64,000 bases of DNA, from assembly GCA_016223165.1 (NCBI GenBank), contig JACRPO010000007.1, forward strand, positions 682,001-746,000, read 5' to 3'. This DNA is from Burkholderiales bacterium. Lineage in GTDB: Bacteria > Pseudomonadota > Gammaproteobacteria > Burkholderiales > Burkholderiaceae_C. Below the pieces are notes generated by a model that was given only the letters and a program-made list of their open reading frames with translations, made no database searches and was not told where the DNA came from. Below are positions 25,488 through 34,312 of this stretch, one piece after another. Position numbers and translations under genes: made by a program. The number at the start of each line of letters is the position of its first letter. Position 1 is the stretch's first letter.

Positions 25488-26012
25488 TCAGTTGCTGCTG
25501 CCGGGCTGGGGGTCCTTGGCCGGCGGCGTACCCGCACCGGGCACGCCGAGCCGGCGCGCCGTCTGGTCCACCGCAGACCCGGCGCGGCGCGCGCCTTGCT
25601 CGACCGCGCTGGCCGCACGCCGCACGCCGCTGGCCGCGGCCTGCTGCGCGCGCGTCGCGCCGCGCACCGTCGCCGAGGAAGCCCGCTGCACGCCCGATGC
25701 CGTGGCCGACGCCGCGCGCTGCACGCCACCGGCCGTGGCCGAAGCGGCGCGCTGCACGCCACCGGCCGTGGCCGAGGCGGCACGTTCCACGCCCCCGGCC
25801 GTCGCCGACCCGGCGCGCTGCACGCCCTGCGCGGTGGCCTGGCCGGCGCGCTGGGCGGCACCGCCCACCGCGCCGCCGCTGCCCGAGGCAGAAGACGATG
25901 CGGCGCCCGGCGCCTGCCCGAAGGCCGTGCCGGCACCGCAGGCCGCGACCAGCGCCCAGGCGGCGGCGCGAAGAACACGAACCAAGCGAACCGGACGAAC
26001 TGATGAGGTCAC
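25488..26012 (-). CDS. Secreted protein made of 11-residue repeats
   Basis: Exported 174-residue protein of unknown function. The N-terminal VRVLRAAAWALVAACGAGTAFGQA can be a signal peptide or lipobox (VAAC). Residues 52-150 are nine successive 11-residue units of the type GVQRAASATAG, giving an Ala-rich amphipathic helix with period 11, like LEA-type or apolipoprotein helices. A Pro-rich tail ends PQPGSSN. It starts with GTG 26012, overlapping the deoA stop as GTGA. That makes it the last gene of the punA-like/deoC/nucleotidase/deoA operon. The overlap and clean open frame argue it is real despite low complexity. Confidence 0.65.
   Translation of the reverse strand: MTSSVRPVRLVRVLRAAAWALVAACGAGTAFGQAPGAASSSASGSGGAVGGAAQRAGQATAQGVQRAGSATAGGVERAASATAGGVQRAASATAGGVQRAASATASGVQRASSATVRGATRAQQAAASGVRRAASAVEQGARRAGSAVDQTARRLGVPGAGTPPAKDPQPGSSN
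25563..25859 (-). repeat. 33-bp coding tandem repeats
   Basis: Nine 33-bp units, each encoding an 11-residue helix repeat (GVQRAASATAG consensus), lie head to tail. Central units are nearly identical and outer units diverge, as expected from unequal recombination. Confidence 0.85.
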
Positions 26013-27436
26013 GGCCGCGATTGTGGCGCGCCCGGCACCGCCGGCGCCACCCGAGCGGCGATCACCTCGTGCACGAGCGGGGCGGCCGTCTGCCCGGCCG
26101 GCGCGGGTTCCGCCGAAAAGGGCGCAGCGGCCACCTCCTCGTCGAGCGTGAAGGCCGCGGCCACGAGCGCGCTCACGGCCTCGGCGGTGGCCGCATCGGC
26201 GGCGAAGATGTGCGCGAGCGGCTCCCCGGCACTCAGCTGCTGCCCCGGCGCGGCGACCTGCGAGAGCCCCACGCGCGGATCGATGCGCTCGCCGCCATGG
26301 CGCCGCCCGCCACCGAGGGCCACCACCGCCATGCCGAGCGCGCGCACGTCGACGCGCCGCACGCGGCCGCCGCGCGCGGCCAACACGTCGAATTGCACCG
26401 GCGCGGTGGCGAGCCCCGGCGCCTTCAGCACATCGCGCGGCCCGCCCAGCGCCGCCACCATGCGCGCGAAGCGCTCGGCCGCGCCGCCGCCGGCGAGCGC
26501 CGCTTCGGCCCGCGCGCGCGCCTGGCGCAGATCCGCCGCCACGCCGCCGAGCTGCAGCGCGTGCGCCGCGAGCGTGAGCGTCAGCTCCAGCAGGCGCGGC
26601 TCGCGTGCATGCGGCCCGAGGCCGGCGAGGAAGGCGATCGCCTCCTGCACCTCCAGCCCGTTGCCGGCCGTGCAGCCGAGCAACCGGTCCATGTCGGTCA
26701 CGAGGGCCCGCGCCGGCAGCCCCGCGCCGGCGGCCACGTCGACGAGGCTCTGCGCCAGCGCGCGCGCCGCCGCAAGCGTCGGCATCATCGCGCCGCTGCC
26801 CACTTTCACGTCGAGCACCAGAGCCGAGAGCCCGGCCGCGAGCTTCTTGCTCAGGATGCTCGCGGTGATCAGCGGCACGCTCTCGACGGTGGCGGTGACG
26901 TCGCGGATGGCGTACAGCCGCCGGTCCGCCGGGGCCAGATCGGCCGATGCGCCGACGATGGCGCAGCCCGCGTCGCGCAGCACGCGCACGAGCGTTTCGT
27001 GCGCCGGGTTGACGCCGTAGCCCGGCAGCGCCTCGAGCTTGTCGAGCGTGCCGCCGGTGTGACCGAGGCCGCGGCCGCTGACCATCGGCACGATGACGCC
27101 GGCATCGGCACCGGCCTCGGCCAACAGCGGCGCCAGCATCAGGCTCACCTTGTCGCCGACACCGCCGGTGCTGTGCTTGTCGAGCACGGGGCCGCCGAAG
27201 CCCTCGGCGCGCCAGTCGAGCACGCGCCCCGAGCGCGTCATCGCGTGCGTCAGCGCCACCGTCTCGGCGCCATCCATGCCGCGGCAGCAGATGGCCATCG
27301 CCATCGCTGCGGCCTGCGCGTCGCTCCAGCCTTGCTGCGGCCCCGCCACCAGGCCGGCGACGAACTCGTCGATCTGCGCCGGCGCCAAGGTGCCGCCGTC
27401 GCGCTTGGCGGCGATGACCTGCTGCGGCAGCCGCAT
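26009..27436 (-). CDS. deoA: Thymidine phosphorylase
   Basis: Phosphorolysis of thymidine and deoxyuridine to the base and deoxyribose 1-phosphate. About 475 residues. MRLPQQVIAAKRDGGTLAPAQIDEFVAGLV is the standard N-terminus. VLDKHSTGGVGDKVSLMLAPLLA is the phosphate-binding family signature, and MVSGRGLGHTGGTLDKLEALPG follows. DVKVGSGAMM is a further conserved block. The C-terminal domain ends in a variable Ala/Pro tail. ATG 27436 begins the conserved MRLPQ; GTG three codons earlier is an alternative. It lies between the nucleotidase and the repeat protein in the salvage operon and is coupled to the latter by GTGA. Confidence 0.95.
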   Translation of the reverse strand: MRLPQQVIAAKRDGGTLAPAQIDEFVAGLVAGPQQGWSDAQAAAMAMAICCRGMDGAETVALTHAMTRSGRVLDWRAEGFGGPVLDKHSTGGVGDKVSLMLAPLLAEAGADAGVIVPMVSGRGLGHTGGTLDKLEALPGYGVNPAHETLVRVLRDAGCAIVGASADLAPADRRLYAIRDVTATVESVPLITASILSKKLAAGLSALVLDVKVGSGAMMPTLAAARALAQSLVDVAAGAGLPARALVTDMDRLLGCTAGNGLEVQEAIAFLAGLGPHAREPRLLELTLTLAAHALQLGGVAADLRQARARAEAALAGGGAAERFARMVAALGGPRDVLKAPGLATAPVQFDVLAARGGRVRRVDVRALGMAVVALGGGRRHGGERIDPRVGLSQVAAPGQQLSAGEPLAHIFAADAATAEAVSALVAAAFTLDEEVAAAPFSAEPAPAGQTAAPLVHEVIAARVAPAVPGAPQSRP

Positions 27437-27469
27437 CGCAAGCACCGGGCTCCGCGCGTTTCAGTCTCT

Positions 27470-29236
27470 TCAGTTCAGCCGCGCGATGCGATCGAGCGCG
27501 CCCGGCACGAGCCCCGGGTTGGCCTTCACGTGCGCTTCGAAAGCATCGATATCCATCATGCCGGTGCGCCGGTTCGTGCCTTGGCGCAGCCCGGTGAAGT
27601 TGTCGCCGCCGCTGGCGAGGAAGCCGTTGACGGTGACGCGCACGGGGGCGTCGGCCGCGACAGGCGCACCGTTCAGCTTTAGGCTGCCGGCCACGATGCG
27701 CTGGCCGGGCGGCTTGCCGGCGTCCCAGGTGTAGCTGAAGCCGCGCGAGACGCTCAGCACGCGCCCGGCGGCCGTCGGCTGGTTCACCCACTGCTGCTCG
27801 AGTACCTGCGCGAGCTGCGCGCCGGTGAGCGTCATCGTCACGAGGTTGTTGTAGAACGGCTGCACCGAGAAGAGGTCCTCGTAGCGCACCTGTCCATCGT
27901 CGCCGGGCTTGGCGCCGAGGTCGGCGCGGATGCCGCCCGGGTTCATCAGCGCCACCTGCGCGCCGAACTCGCGCGCCGTGGCCGCCAGCTGCGCGTCGGC
28001 GATCACCTGCCCGAGCGCGCTCTCGCCGCTGGGTGCCGGCGTGCGCGCGAGCGGCGCGCCGATGCGCCCGACCACGCGCTTGGCAAGCGGCGCCACCAGG
28101 CGCTCGTAGGTCTCGAGCAGCGCCGTCTGCCGGGGGTCCTTGGCGAACGTCGTGCGCACGATCAGGTTGTCGGCGCGCGCGCTCGTCACGTCGCCGGTCT
28201 TCGGGTCGAGCACGAGGTCGATCTCGCTCACGACGGTGCCGTACTTGTCGGCGCTGGTGACGAGGCGCCCGTCGATGCGGCAGTTGTAGGCGCGGTGCGT
28301 GTGGCCGCTCACCACCACGTCCACCGCCTTGTCGAGCTTGTTGACGATGCCAACGATCGCCCCGCTGATGCCCGGGCATTCGTTGTAGTCGCCGGTCGGC
28401 ACGCCGCCTTCGTGGATGAGCAGCACGATGGCCTCGATGCCCTGCTTCCTCAGCTCGGGCACGAGCGCGTTCACCGTCTCCGCCTCGTCGCGGAAGGCGA
28501 GGCCGCGCACGCCGTCAGGCACGACGATGGTCGGCGTGTCCTTCAGCGTGAGGCCGATGAAGGCCACCGGAATGCCCTGGAAGCGCTTGACGTGGTAGGC
28601 CGGGAACAGCGTCTGCCCGGTGGCGCTGACCACCGTGCTCGCCGCGAGGTACTTGAAGCCGGCGCCCTTGAACGGCTGCGGGCCCTTGCAAGCCTCGCCG
28701 CTGCCGACCGCGGACGCCGCCGCGCAGCCGCCGCGCTGCATGCGCACGAGCTCGTCGGCGCCCTTGTCGAACTCGTGGTTGCCGACCGCGCTCGCTTCCA
28801 GCCCCATCAGGCTCAGCGATTCGATGGTCGGCTCGTCGCGGAAGAGCGCCGAGAGCAGCGGCGTGGCGCCGATGAGGTCGCCGGCGGCGACGAAGACGTG
28901 GTTCGGGTTCTTCGCGCGCAGCTGCGCCACGAGCGTGGCCAGGTGCTCGCTGCCGCCGGCCGGCACGACCACCGTCTTCGCCGGGTCGGCCGGGTCCTTG
29001 ATGCGAATGCCGCCGGCGCTGGGCCTGAGGTTGCCGTGGAAGTCGTTGATCGCGAGCACCTTCACCTGCACCGGCTCGGTGGCTCGCTGCGGCTCCACGG
29101 CGCAGCCGGCGAGCAGCGCCAGCGTGGCCAGGGCGGCCGGCGCAGCCCGGGCGACCCGTGCGGCCAGTGCAGTCAATGAGGTCAATGAAGCCGGCGTCGA
29201 GGCAGGCGATGAGCGGGTCGGCGCGCTAGACAGCAT
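27470..29236 (-). CDS. Exported 5'-nucleotidase/metallophosphatase lipoprotein
   Basis: Periplasmic UshA-like enzyme of 588 residues that would strip phosphate from nucleotides so the nucleosides can be imported. A lipobox LLAGC follows a long N-terminal leader. The metallophosphatase domain has VLAINDFHGNL, AAGDLIGATPLLS, VGNHEFDKG and VVSGHTHRAYNC, which provide the two-metal site. The C-terminal 5'-nucleotidase domain has MNPGGIRADL, FSVQPFYNNLVTMTLTGAQL and VTVNGFLASGGDNF. GGGAGGACTGTTC precedes ATG 29236. Its place between deoC and deoA makes a complete nucleotide-to-sugar-phosphate route. Confidence 0.93.
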   Translation of the reverse strand: MLSSAPTRSSPASTPASLTSLTALAARVARAAPAALATLALLAGCAVEPQRATEPVQVKVLAINDFHGNLRPSAGGIRIKDPADPAKTVVVPAGGSEHLATLVAQLRAKNPNHVFVAAGDLIGATPLLSALFRDEPTIESLSLMGLEASAVGNHEFDKGADELVRMQRGGCAAASAVGSGEACKGPQPFKGAGFKYLAASTVVSATGQTLFPAYHVKRFQGIPVAFIGLTLKDTPTIVVPDGVRGLAFRDEAETVNALVPELRKQGIEAIVLLIHEGGVPTGDYNECPGISGAIVGIVNKLDKAVDVVVSGHTHRAYNCRIDGRLVTSADKYGTVVSEIDLVLDPKTGDVTSARADNLIVRTTFAKDPRQTALLETYERLVAPLAKRVVGRIGAPLARTPAPSGESALGQVIADAQLAATAREFGAQVALMNPGGIRADLGAKPGDDGQVRYEDLFSVQPFYNNLVTMTLTGAQLAQVLEQQWVNQPTAAGRVLSVSRGFSYTWDAGKPPGQRIVAGSLKLNGAPVAADAPVRVTVNGFLASGGDNFTGLRQGTNRRTGMMDIDAFEAHVKANPGLVPGALDRIARLN

Positions 29237-29266
29237 GAACAGTCCTCCCAGGTCCTTCGATGATCG

Positions 29267-30052
29267 TCAGTAGTTGCTGGCCGCTGCCGGCGGGGAGCCC
29301 CCGCCGCCGAGCACGGCCTCGATGTCGTCGAGCAGGCCGCTCGCGCCGATGCGAAAGCGCATCGGGCCGACCGCTTCGCGCCCGAGCATCTCGGACACGA
29401 GCGCGATGTACTGGCCGGCGTCGGCCACGGTGCGGATGCCGCCCGCCGGCTTGAAACCCACGCGCGAGGCGGCGCGCCGGTCGGCAGCGATGGCCTCGAG
29501 CAGCAGGCGCGCTGCCGGCAGCGTGGCGTTGACCCTGGCCTTGCCCGTACTCGTCTTCAGGAAGTCGGCGCCGGCATCGAGTGCGATGCGGCAGGCGCGG
29601 CGGATGGCGTCGTCCGAGCCGAGCTCGCCGGTCTCGAGGATGACCTTGAGGCGCAGGCCGGCGCAGGCACGCCGCACCGCCTTCAGCAACGCCGGGGCGG
29701 CGGCGAAATCACGCCAGGGCAGCACGACGTCGACCTCCTGCGCGCCGGCGGCGACGATCTCGCGCGTGTCGCGCAGCGCGCGTTCGACATCGCTGCCGCC
29801 ATCGGGGAAGTTGGCCACGGCAGCGACGGCGATGTCGCCCGGCAGGCCGTGCCGTGCCAGCGCCGCGAAGCGCGGCCACACGCAGACGGCGGCGACCGCA
29901 CCGCGGCCGGGCGCGCCGACGGCGCGCCGGCAGAGCTTGTGCACATCGGCGGCGGTATCGCCGTCGTTCAGGCTCGTGAGGTCGAGGCAGGCGAGCGCGA
30001 GCCGCGCCGTCGCAGGCGCATCGGCAAGAGGGGTGGGGGTGGCGGAAGACAT
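29267..30052 (-). CDS. deoC: Deoxyribose-phosphate aldolase
   Basis: Splits 2-deoxyribose 5-phosphate into glyceraldehyde 3-phosphate and acetaldehyde. 261 residues. LACLDLTSLNDGDT is the class I aldolase DeoC N-terminus, and AVANFPDGG and EVDVVLPWRDF follow. LKVILETGELGSDDAIRRA is present, and DFLKTSTGK carries the Schiff-base lysine. FKPAGGIRTVADA holds the second catalytic lysine, and RFRIGASGLLDDIEAVL ends the fold. It is 15 bp downstream of the purine nucleoside phosphorylase gene and 30 bp upstream of the nucleotidase, so one operon is likely. No phosphopentomutase gene is seen in the window. Confidence 0.95.
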   Translation of the reverse strand: MSSATPTPLADAPATARLALACLDLTSLNDGDTAADVHKLCRRAVGAPGRGAVAAVCVWPRFAALARHGLPGDIAVAAVANFPDGGSDVERALRDTREIVAAGAQEVDVVLPWRDFAAAPALLKAVRRACAGLRLKVILETGELGSDDAIRRACRIALDAGADFLKTSTGKARVNATLPAARLLLEAIAADRRAASRVGFKPAGGIRTVADAGQYIALVSEMLGREAVGPMRFRIGASGLLDDIEAVLGGGGSPPAAASNY

Positions 30053-30067
30053 CGCGGCGCCCCGACC

Positions 30068-30919
30068 TCAGAGCGACATGCCACGCACGATGGCCGTGAG
30101 CTGCGCCACCGCGCGCGCGCTCGCCGCGGCGGCCGTGGCCAGCGTGTGCGCGTGGCTGAGCTTCTCGTCGGAGAGGCCGGCGGCCATGTTGGTGAGCAGC
30201 GAAACCGCGAGCACGCGCAGCCCGGCGTGGCGCGCGACGATGGTCTCCGGCACCGTGCTCATGCCCACCGCCTGCGCGCCGAGGAGCTGCATCATGCGGA
30301 TCTCGGCCGGCGTCTCGAACTGCGGGCCCATGAACCAGGCGTAGACGCCTTCGCCGATGGCATCGAGGCCCGGCTCCTGCCCCTGCAGCCCGCGCAGCGC
30401 GGCCCGCGCCCCCTCGCGCAGCGCCGCGTCGTAGGCGTTCACCATCGAGACGAAACGCTCGTCGCCCGGCTCGCCGAAGAGCGGCGACTGCTGCGCAAGG
30501 TTGAGGTGGTCGGCAATGAGCATGGTCGAGCCGGGCGGCAGCGCGAGCGTCAGGCTGCCCGCCGCGTTGGTCTGCACGAGCACCTGCACGCCGGCGCGCG
30601 CGAGCGAGCGCACCGCGGCCTTCATGCCGTCGGCGGTGCCGGTCTCGTAGGCGTGCTTGCGGCCGGCGAGCACCGCCACCTCGTGCCGGCCGAGGCGGCC
30701 GAGCACCACGCGTCCGGCATGGCCGCCGACCTGCAGCACCGGAAAGGCCGGCAGTTCCTCGTAGGGGATGGCGAGCGGATCCTGCACCGCGTCGGCGAAC
30801 GGCCCCCAACCCGAACCGAGCAGCACCGCGATCGCCGGCCGCCGCCCGGTGGCGCGCAGGCGCGCGGCGGTGGCCTCGACGGCGGCCGTGGCGGCATCGG
30901 GGGAGGGCTTGGTGTTCAT
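30068..30919 (-). CDS. Purine nucleoside phosphorylase (PNP family 2)
   Basis: Phosphorolysis of inosine/guanosine or xanthosine to base and pentose 1-phosphate. 283 residues from ATG 30919. The trimeric PNP-family pattern is clear: AVLLGSGWGPFAD, IPYEELPAFPVLQVGGHAG, GRKHAYETGTADGM, the TNAAGSLTLALPPGSTMLIADHLNL block, and VYAWFMGPQFETPAEIRMM. MSTVPETIVARHAGLRVLAVSLLTN follows. It is the first gene of the salvage operon, followed after 15 bp by deoC. The 124 bp upstream probably hold the operon promoter. Confidence 0.93.
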   Translation of the reverse strand: MNTKPSPDAATAAVEATAARLRATGRRPAIAVLLGSGWGPFADAVQDPLAIPYEELPAFPVLQVGGHAGRVVLGRLGRHEVAVLAGRKHAYETGTADGMKAAVRSLARAGVQVLVQTNAAGSLTLALPPGSTMLIADHLNLAQQSPLFGEPGDERFVSMVNAYDAALREGARAALRGLQGQEPGLDAIGEGVYAWFMGPQFETPAEIRMMQLLGAQAVGMSTVPETIVARHAGLRVLAVSLLTNMAAGLSDEKLSHAHTLATAAAASARAVAQLTAIVRGMSL

Positions 30920-31042
30920 CGGATCGATTCGGAGAAGAATTCGCCACGACATCGTAGACCAGCCGTGGGCGTCGACAGGCAAGGTCCGCAAGCCGATCGG
31001 GTGTCGAGGCGTCGCGCGCGCTACTACGCTACTAGCGCGCTC

Positions 31043-32272
31043 CTAGCGAGTGCGCATGTAGCACTCGAACAAGCGCGGCTCGAGCGCGCGCAGCTCCTTG
31101 CGCGCCGCGACCAGATCGTGGTGCAGGCCGCCGCGCTCCAGGCGCAGCAGCGCGATCACGAGGTGGCAGCCTGCAGCCGCGTCGCGATCCGGCATCTTCT
31201 CGGCCCGGTCCAGCACCTCCGCGAGCAGCGGCTGGTCGACGGCCAGCCAGGCCGGCCACCACGCCCAGTCGCGCTCGCGGTCGGGGGCGAAGTCGTCTTC
31301 GAAGCGCGTCAACAGGCGCCGCAGCCTTGTGTCGGCCAGCGATTCGAGCAGGGCATGCGCGCGCTCCGGAGCCAGCCAGAAAGCCTCGGCGAGCAGCGGC
31401 CAGGCCGCATCGGCGCCGTCGATGTGCCAGCGCGCCTCGGCCATCCACAGCAGCGGCTGCGGGATGCGCCGCCACGACTCGATGGACTGCACCGCCTGCG
31501 CCGCCGCCTGCCACTGCGCCGCGCGCAGGAAGAGGGCTGCGGCATGCGCGGGCGCGTGCTCGGGATGCCAAGGCACGGCGCGCGCCTGCTCGGCCAGGCG
31601 CCGCCATCGGTCGTGCAGCCAGGCAGTGGCTTCGGGGCCGAGGACGGTGGCGGCCGCCGGGCCGATTTCACCGTCGAGGACCTGGCCGGCGCGTTGCACC
31701 TCGGAAGTGCTCAGCGCCGGCGCGGGCTGCGCGCGCCCGTCGGCGTGCAGGAAAGCGCACAGCCGCGCCGCCGGTTCCAGCAGTGCATCGTCGGGCCACT
31801 CGGCCCGCCAGGCGGCGAGCGCAGCACGAGCGGCCACCGCGTCGTCGGCCAGCACCGCGTCGGCGCAGGCGTTGCGGCGCATCACGTCACCGCTGTCGGC
31901 AAAGATGTCGAGCTGCTGCGGCGCGCCGGATCCACCGGCCTGATCTGCCGTGGCGGCCTTGTCGGCCAACGCCAGCCGCGAGGTATCGACCTTGTCGGCG
32001 ACGCCAGCCATCGACTGCCGCAACCAGGGGCTGGCGGCCAGCAACCCGGCGACGTCGCCGACGTTCATCAGCGCCACCGTGCCGGGCATCTCGGGCAAGG
32101 CCAGCGCCGCCTCGAGGTTCTCGACCCGCAGCACGCGGGTCGGCTGCCAGCTGAGCGCCGCGATCTCGTGGCGCGGCGCTTCGATATCGCTCAGGCCGCC
32201 GACATGCCCGCGCAGCGTGGGGCACAGCACGCGCAGGCGGACGCGCTCACGCCCTTGGTCGTGAGAGCTCAT
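31043..32272 (-). CDS. Hypothetical protein with N-terminal JetD-like fragment
   Basis: A 409-residue protein that looks composite. Residues 11-86 (LRVLCPTLRGHVGGLSDIEA, then WQPTRVLRVENLEAALALPE and MPGTVALMNVGDVAGLLAASPWL) resemble the start of the Toprim/DUF2220 domain of Wadjet JetD proteins. The YWGDxDTHG motif that should follow is absent. From about residue 119 (QQLDIFADSGDVMRRNACADAVL) it resembles a different helical, repeat-like protein with WPDDALLEPAARLCAFL and many Trp/Leu/Ala helices. The gene overlaps the Lrp stop by ATGA. I suspect an old deletion fused the two parts. Function is unknown. Confidence 0.6.
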   Translation of the reverse strand: MSSHDQGRERVRLRVLCPTLRGHVGGLSDIEAPRHEIAALSWQPTRVLRVENLEAALALPEMPGTVALMNVGDVAGLLAASPWLRQSMAGVADKVDTSRLALADKAATADQAGGSGAPQQLDIFADSGDVMRRNACADAVLADDAVAARAALAAWRAEWPDDALLEPAARLCAFLHADGRAQPAPALSTSEVQRAGQVLDGEIGPAAATVLGPEATAWLHDRWRRLAEQARAVPWHPEHAPAHAAALFLRAAQWQAAAQAVQSIESWRRIPQPLLWMAEARWHIDGADAAWPLLAEAFWLAPERAHALLESLADTRLRRLLTRFEDDFAPDRERDWAWWPAWLAVDQPLLAEVLDRAEKMPDRDAAAGCHLVIALLRLERGGLHHDLVAARKELRALEPRLFECYMRTR

Positions 32273-32769
32273 TCGGCGCCGCCCTTGCGCACCGGCGCCT
32301 TCACGTCCTCGGCGCGCGCCGGCCGCACCGGCGCGCGCTCGCGCACGACGTTGAGCACGATCGCCGTGGAGGTCTCGGCGAGCAGGCAGAACTTGCTCAC
32401 CACCGCGTCGAGGTGGGCGACATCGATGACGGCGATCTCGATCACCCAGCTGTCGTCGCCGGTCACGTTGTAGGCCGACAGCGCCTCCGGCGTCGACTGC
32501 ACGGCCTTGACGACGCGCGGGTACTCGGCGCGCCCGACGCGCATCAGCGCGCGGATGCCGTAGCCGAGCGCCTTCAGGTTCACCGTCGCGCGGTAGCCGG
32601 TGATGACGCCCGCGGCCTCGAGCCGGCGCACGCGCTCGCTGACGGCCGGCTGGCTCAGGTGCACGCGGCGACCCAGCTCGGCCATCGTCAGGCGCGCGTC
32701 GGCCTGCAACTCGGCGAGGATGCGCGTGTCGTAGGCGTCCAGGGCGGCGGGGGCGGCGGGGGCGGGCAT
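32269..32769 (-). CDS. Lrp/AsnC-family transcription regulator
   Basis: Regulator of 166 residues. The N-terminal helix-turn-helix reads LDAYDTRILAELQADARLTMAELGRRVHLSQPAVSERVRRLEAAGVITGY, nearly the family consensus. The RAM ligand-sensing domain follows, with ALMRVGRAEYPRVVKAVQST, YNVTGDDSWVIEIAV and HLDAVVSKFCLLAETSTAIVL. AGGAGGCCGCC before ATG 32769 is a strong ribosome site. It is divergent from the EamA-type exporter gene, and Lrp proteins in this position often control the exporter in response to an amino acid. The downstream partner is coupled by ATGA. Confidence 0.92.
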   Translation of the reverse strand: MPAPAAPAALDAYDTRILAELQADARLTMAELGRRVHLSQPAVSERVRRLEAAGVITGYRATVNLKALGYGIRALMRVGRAEYPRVVKAVQSTPEALSAYNVTGDDSWVIEIAVIDVAHLDAVVSKFCLLAETSTAIVLNVVRERAPVRPARAEDVKAPVRKGGAE

Positions 32770-32892
32770 GGCGGCCTCCTGACGAGGGTTTGGGCGCTGA
32801 AGGCAAAGTCCCGATCGAAGCTTGATTCTCGCAAGCGCCGCGCCGCGCGGACCTTCGATCGCGCATGGCCGGCGTCGGCGCGTCCGTGCAAC

Positions 32893-33810
32893 ATGAGGCC
32901 CATGAACACGCTCGTCCGCAGCGCCGGGGCCGGCTTGCGCCGGCCCGGCCTGCCGCCGCTGGTGCTGGCCTGCCTCGCCGCCACCTGGCTCATCTGGGGC
33001 TCGACCTATCTCGCGATCAAGTTCGCGCTCGTCAGCCTTCCGCCCTTCTTCCAGATGGGCACGCGCTTTCTCGCCGCCGGTGCGCTGCTCGCCGCCTGGC
33101 TGCGCTGGCGTGGCACCCCCTGGCCCGATGCGCGGCAATGGCGCCATGCCGCCATCGTCGGTGCGTTGATGCTGGGCGGCGGCATGGGCGGCACCGCGCT
33201 CGCCGAGACGACGGTGGCCTCGGGGCTCGTGGTCGCCTTCATCGCCGTGGGGCCGATGGTGCTCGCGCTCTTCAACCTCGCCTTCGGCGTCAAGCCAGGC
33301 CGCATCGAGGTGGCGGGCATGGCGGTGGGCCTCGTGGGCGTGCTGCTGCTCGCACGCGGCGCGGGCTTCGCCGCCTCGCCGGCGGGGCTCGTCGCGCAGA
33401 CGGTGGCCATCACCTGCTGGTCGCTCGGCAGCGTGCTTAGCCAACGCCGTTTGCCGCTCGCGCCCGGGGCCATGGGTTTTGCGAGCGAGATGCTGTGCGG
33501 CGGCGCGCTGCTGATGGCAATGTCCTGGGGCGCCGGCGAGACGCCCGCCTGGCCGCCGACGGCCGGTGCCGTGCTCGCCTGGGTGTATCTGGTGACCTTC
33601 GGCTCGCTCATCGCCTTCAACGCCTACATGGTGCTGCTGGCGCGCGCCAGCGCGGCGGTGGCGTCGAGCTACACCTACGTCAACCCGGTGATCGCCATGG
33701 CGCTCGGCGTGTGGCTGGCCGGCGAGCAGGTGAGCCCGGGCGAGTGGCTCGCGACGGCCGTGATCGTCGCCGGCGTGGTGCTGCTGATGGCGGGGCGGCG
33801 CGCGACCTGA
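32893..33810 (+). CDS. EamA/DMT-family exporter
   Basis: Inner-membrane drug/metabolite-type transporter of about 305 residues with ten predicted membrane segments and two EamA repeats. LACLAATWLIWGSTYLAIKFAL is the first helix with the conserved WGSTY. LVVAFIAVGPMVLALFNLAFGVKPGRIEVAGMAVGLVGVLLL ends the first repeat. WVYLVTFGSLIAFNAYMVLLARASAAVASSYTYVNPVIAMALGVWLAGE is diagnostic of the YedA/RhaT-like second repeat. An amino acid or related metabolite is the likely cargo, inferred from the divergent Lrp gene. The in-frame ATG three codons later is an alternative start. Confidence 0.92.
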   Translation: MRPMNTLVRSAGAGLRRPGLPPLVLACLAATWLIWGSTYLAIKFALVSLPPFFQMGTRFLAAGALLAAWLRWRGTPWPDARQWRHAAIVGALMLGGGMGGTALAETTVASGLVVAFIAVGPMVLALFNLAFGVKPGRIEVAGMAVGLVGVLLLARGAGFAASPAGLVAQTVAITCWSLGSVLSQRRLPLAPGAMGFASEMLCGGALLMAMSWGAGETPAWPPTAGAVLAWVYLVTFGSLIAFNAYMVLLARASAAVASSYTYVNPVIAMALGVWLAGEQVSPGEWLATAVIVAGVVLLMAGRRAT

Positions 33811-33840
33811 GGAAGCCCGGGCGCACAGCGCGCGGCGCCG

Positions 33841-34293
33841 TCAACGGCGGCGGCCTTGCGCAGGTGTCGCAGGCAGATGTCCCTCGCCGAAGTTGAACGG
33901 CAGCAGTTCGTCGAGCGTGAAGCGGCGCCGCACGCCGCGCACACCCAGCACGTAGACGGCGCAGTCGGGGCCGGCGAACTCGGCGATCTTCTGCCGGCAA
34001 CCGCCGCACGGCGTGGTGAGCAAGGGCGAGGCGGCCACCACCGCGACGGCGCGCGCGCGCCGGCCGCCGGCCAGCACCATCGCGGCGAGCGCCGACGCCT
34101 CGGCGCACAGGCCCTGCGGGTAGGCGGCGTTCTCGACGTTGCAGCCGCCGTGCACACGGCCGCGCTCGTCGAGCACGGCGGCGCCGACGAGGAAGTTCGA
34201 GTACGGCGCATGCGCCCGCGGCCGCGCCGCGCGCGCCGCCGCGAAGAGCGCGCGCAACTGCGCCGGCAGCGGTGCGGCATCGGTCTTCGCCAT
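33841..34293 (-). CDS. cdd: Cytidine deaminase
   Basis: Zinc enzyme of 150 residues converting cytidine and deoxycytidine to uridine and deoxyuridine. AYSNFLVGAAVLD-like APYSNFLVGAAVLDE and GGCNVENAAYPQGLCAEASAL contain the NVENA substrate motif and the catalytic CAE. TTPCGGCRQKIAEF supplies the other two zinc cysteines. The family usually reads EL where this protein has DELLPFNFGEGHL near the end. It sits 19 bp after the second transporter permease and is co-transcribed with it. Imported cytidine would therefore be deaminated and passed to deoA or other phosphorylases. Confidence 0.95.
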   Translation of the reverse strand: MAKTDAAPLPAQLRALFAAARAARPRAHAPYSNFLVGAAVLDERGRVHGGCNVENAAYPQGLCAEASALAAMVLAGGRRARAVAVVAASPLLTTPCGGCRQKIAEFAGPDCAVYVLGVRGVRRRFTLDELLPFNFGEGHLPATPAQGRRR

Positions 34294-34312
34294 CGGCTGC
34301 CCGGCGCGCGCC

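Noticed and set aside
25563..25859. 33-bp repeats as a CRISPR array
   Set aside because: Units are contiguous without spacers and encode a regular 11-residue repeat in frame; no cas genes are nearby.
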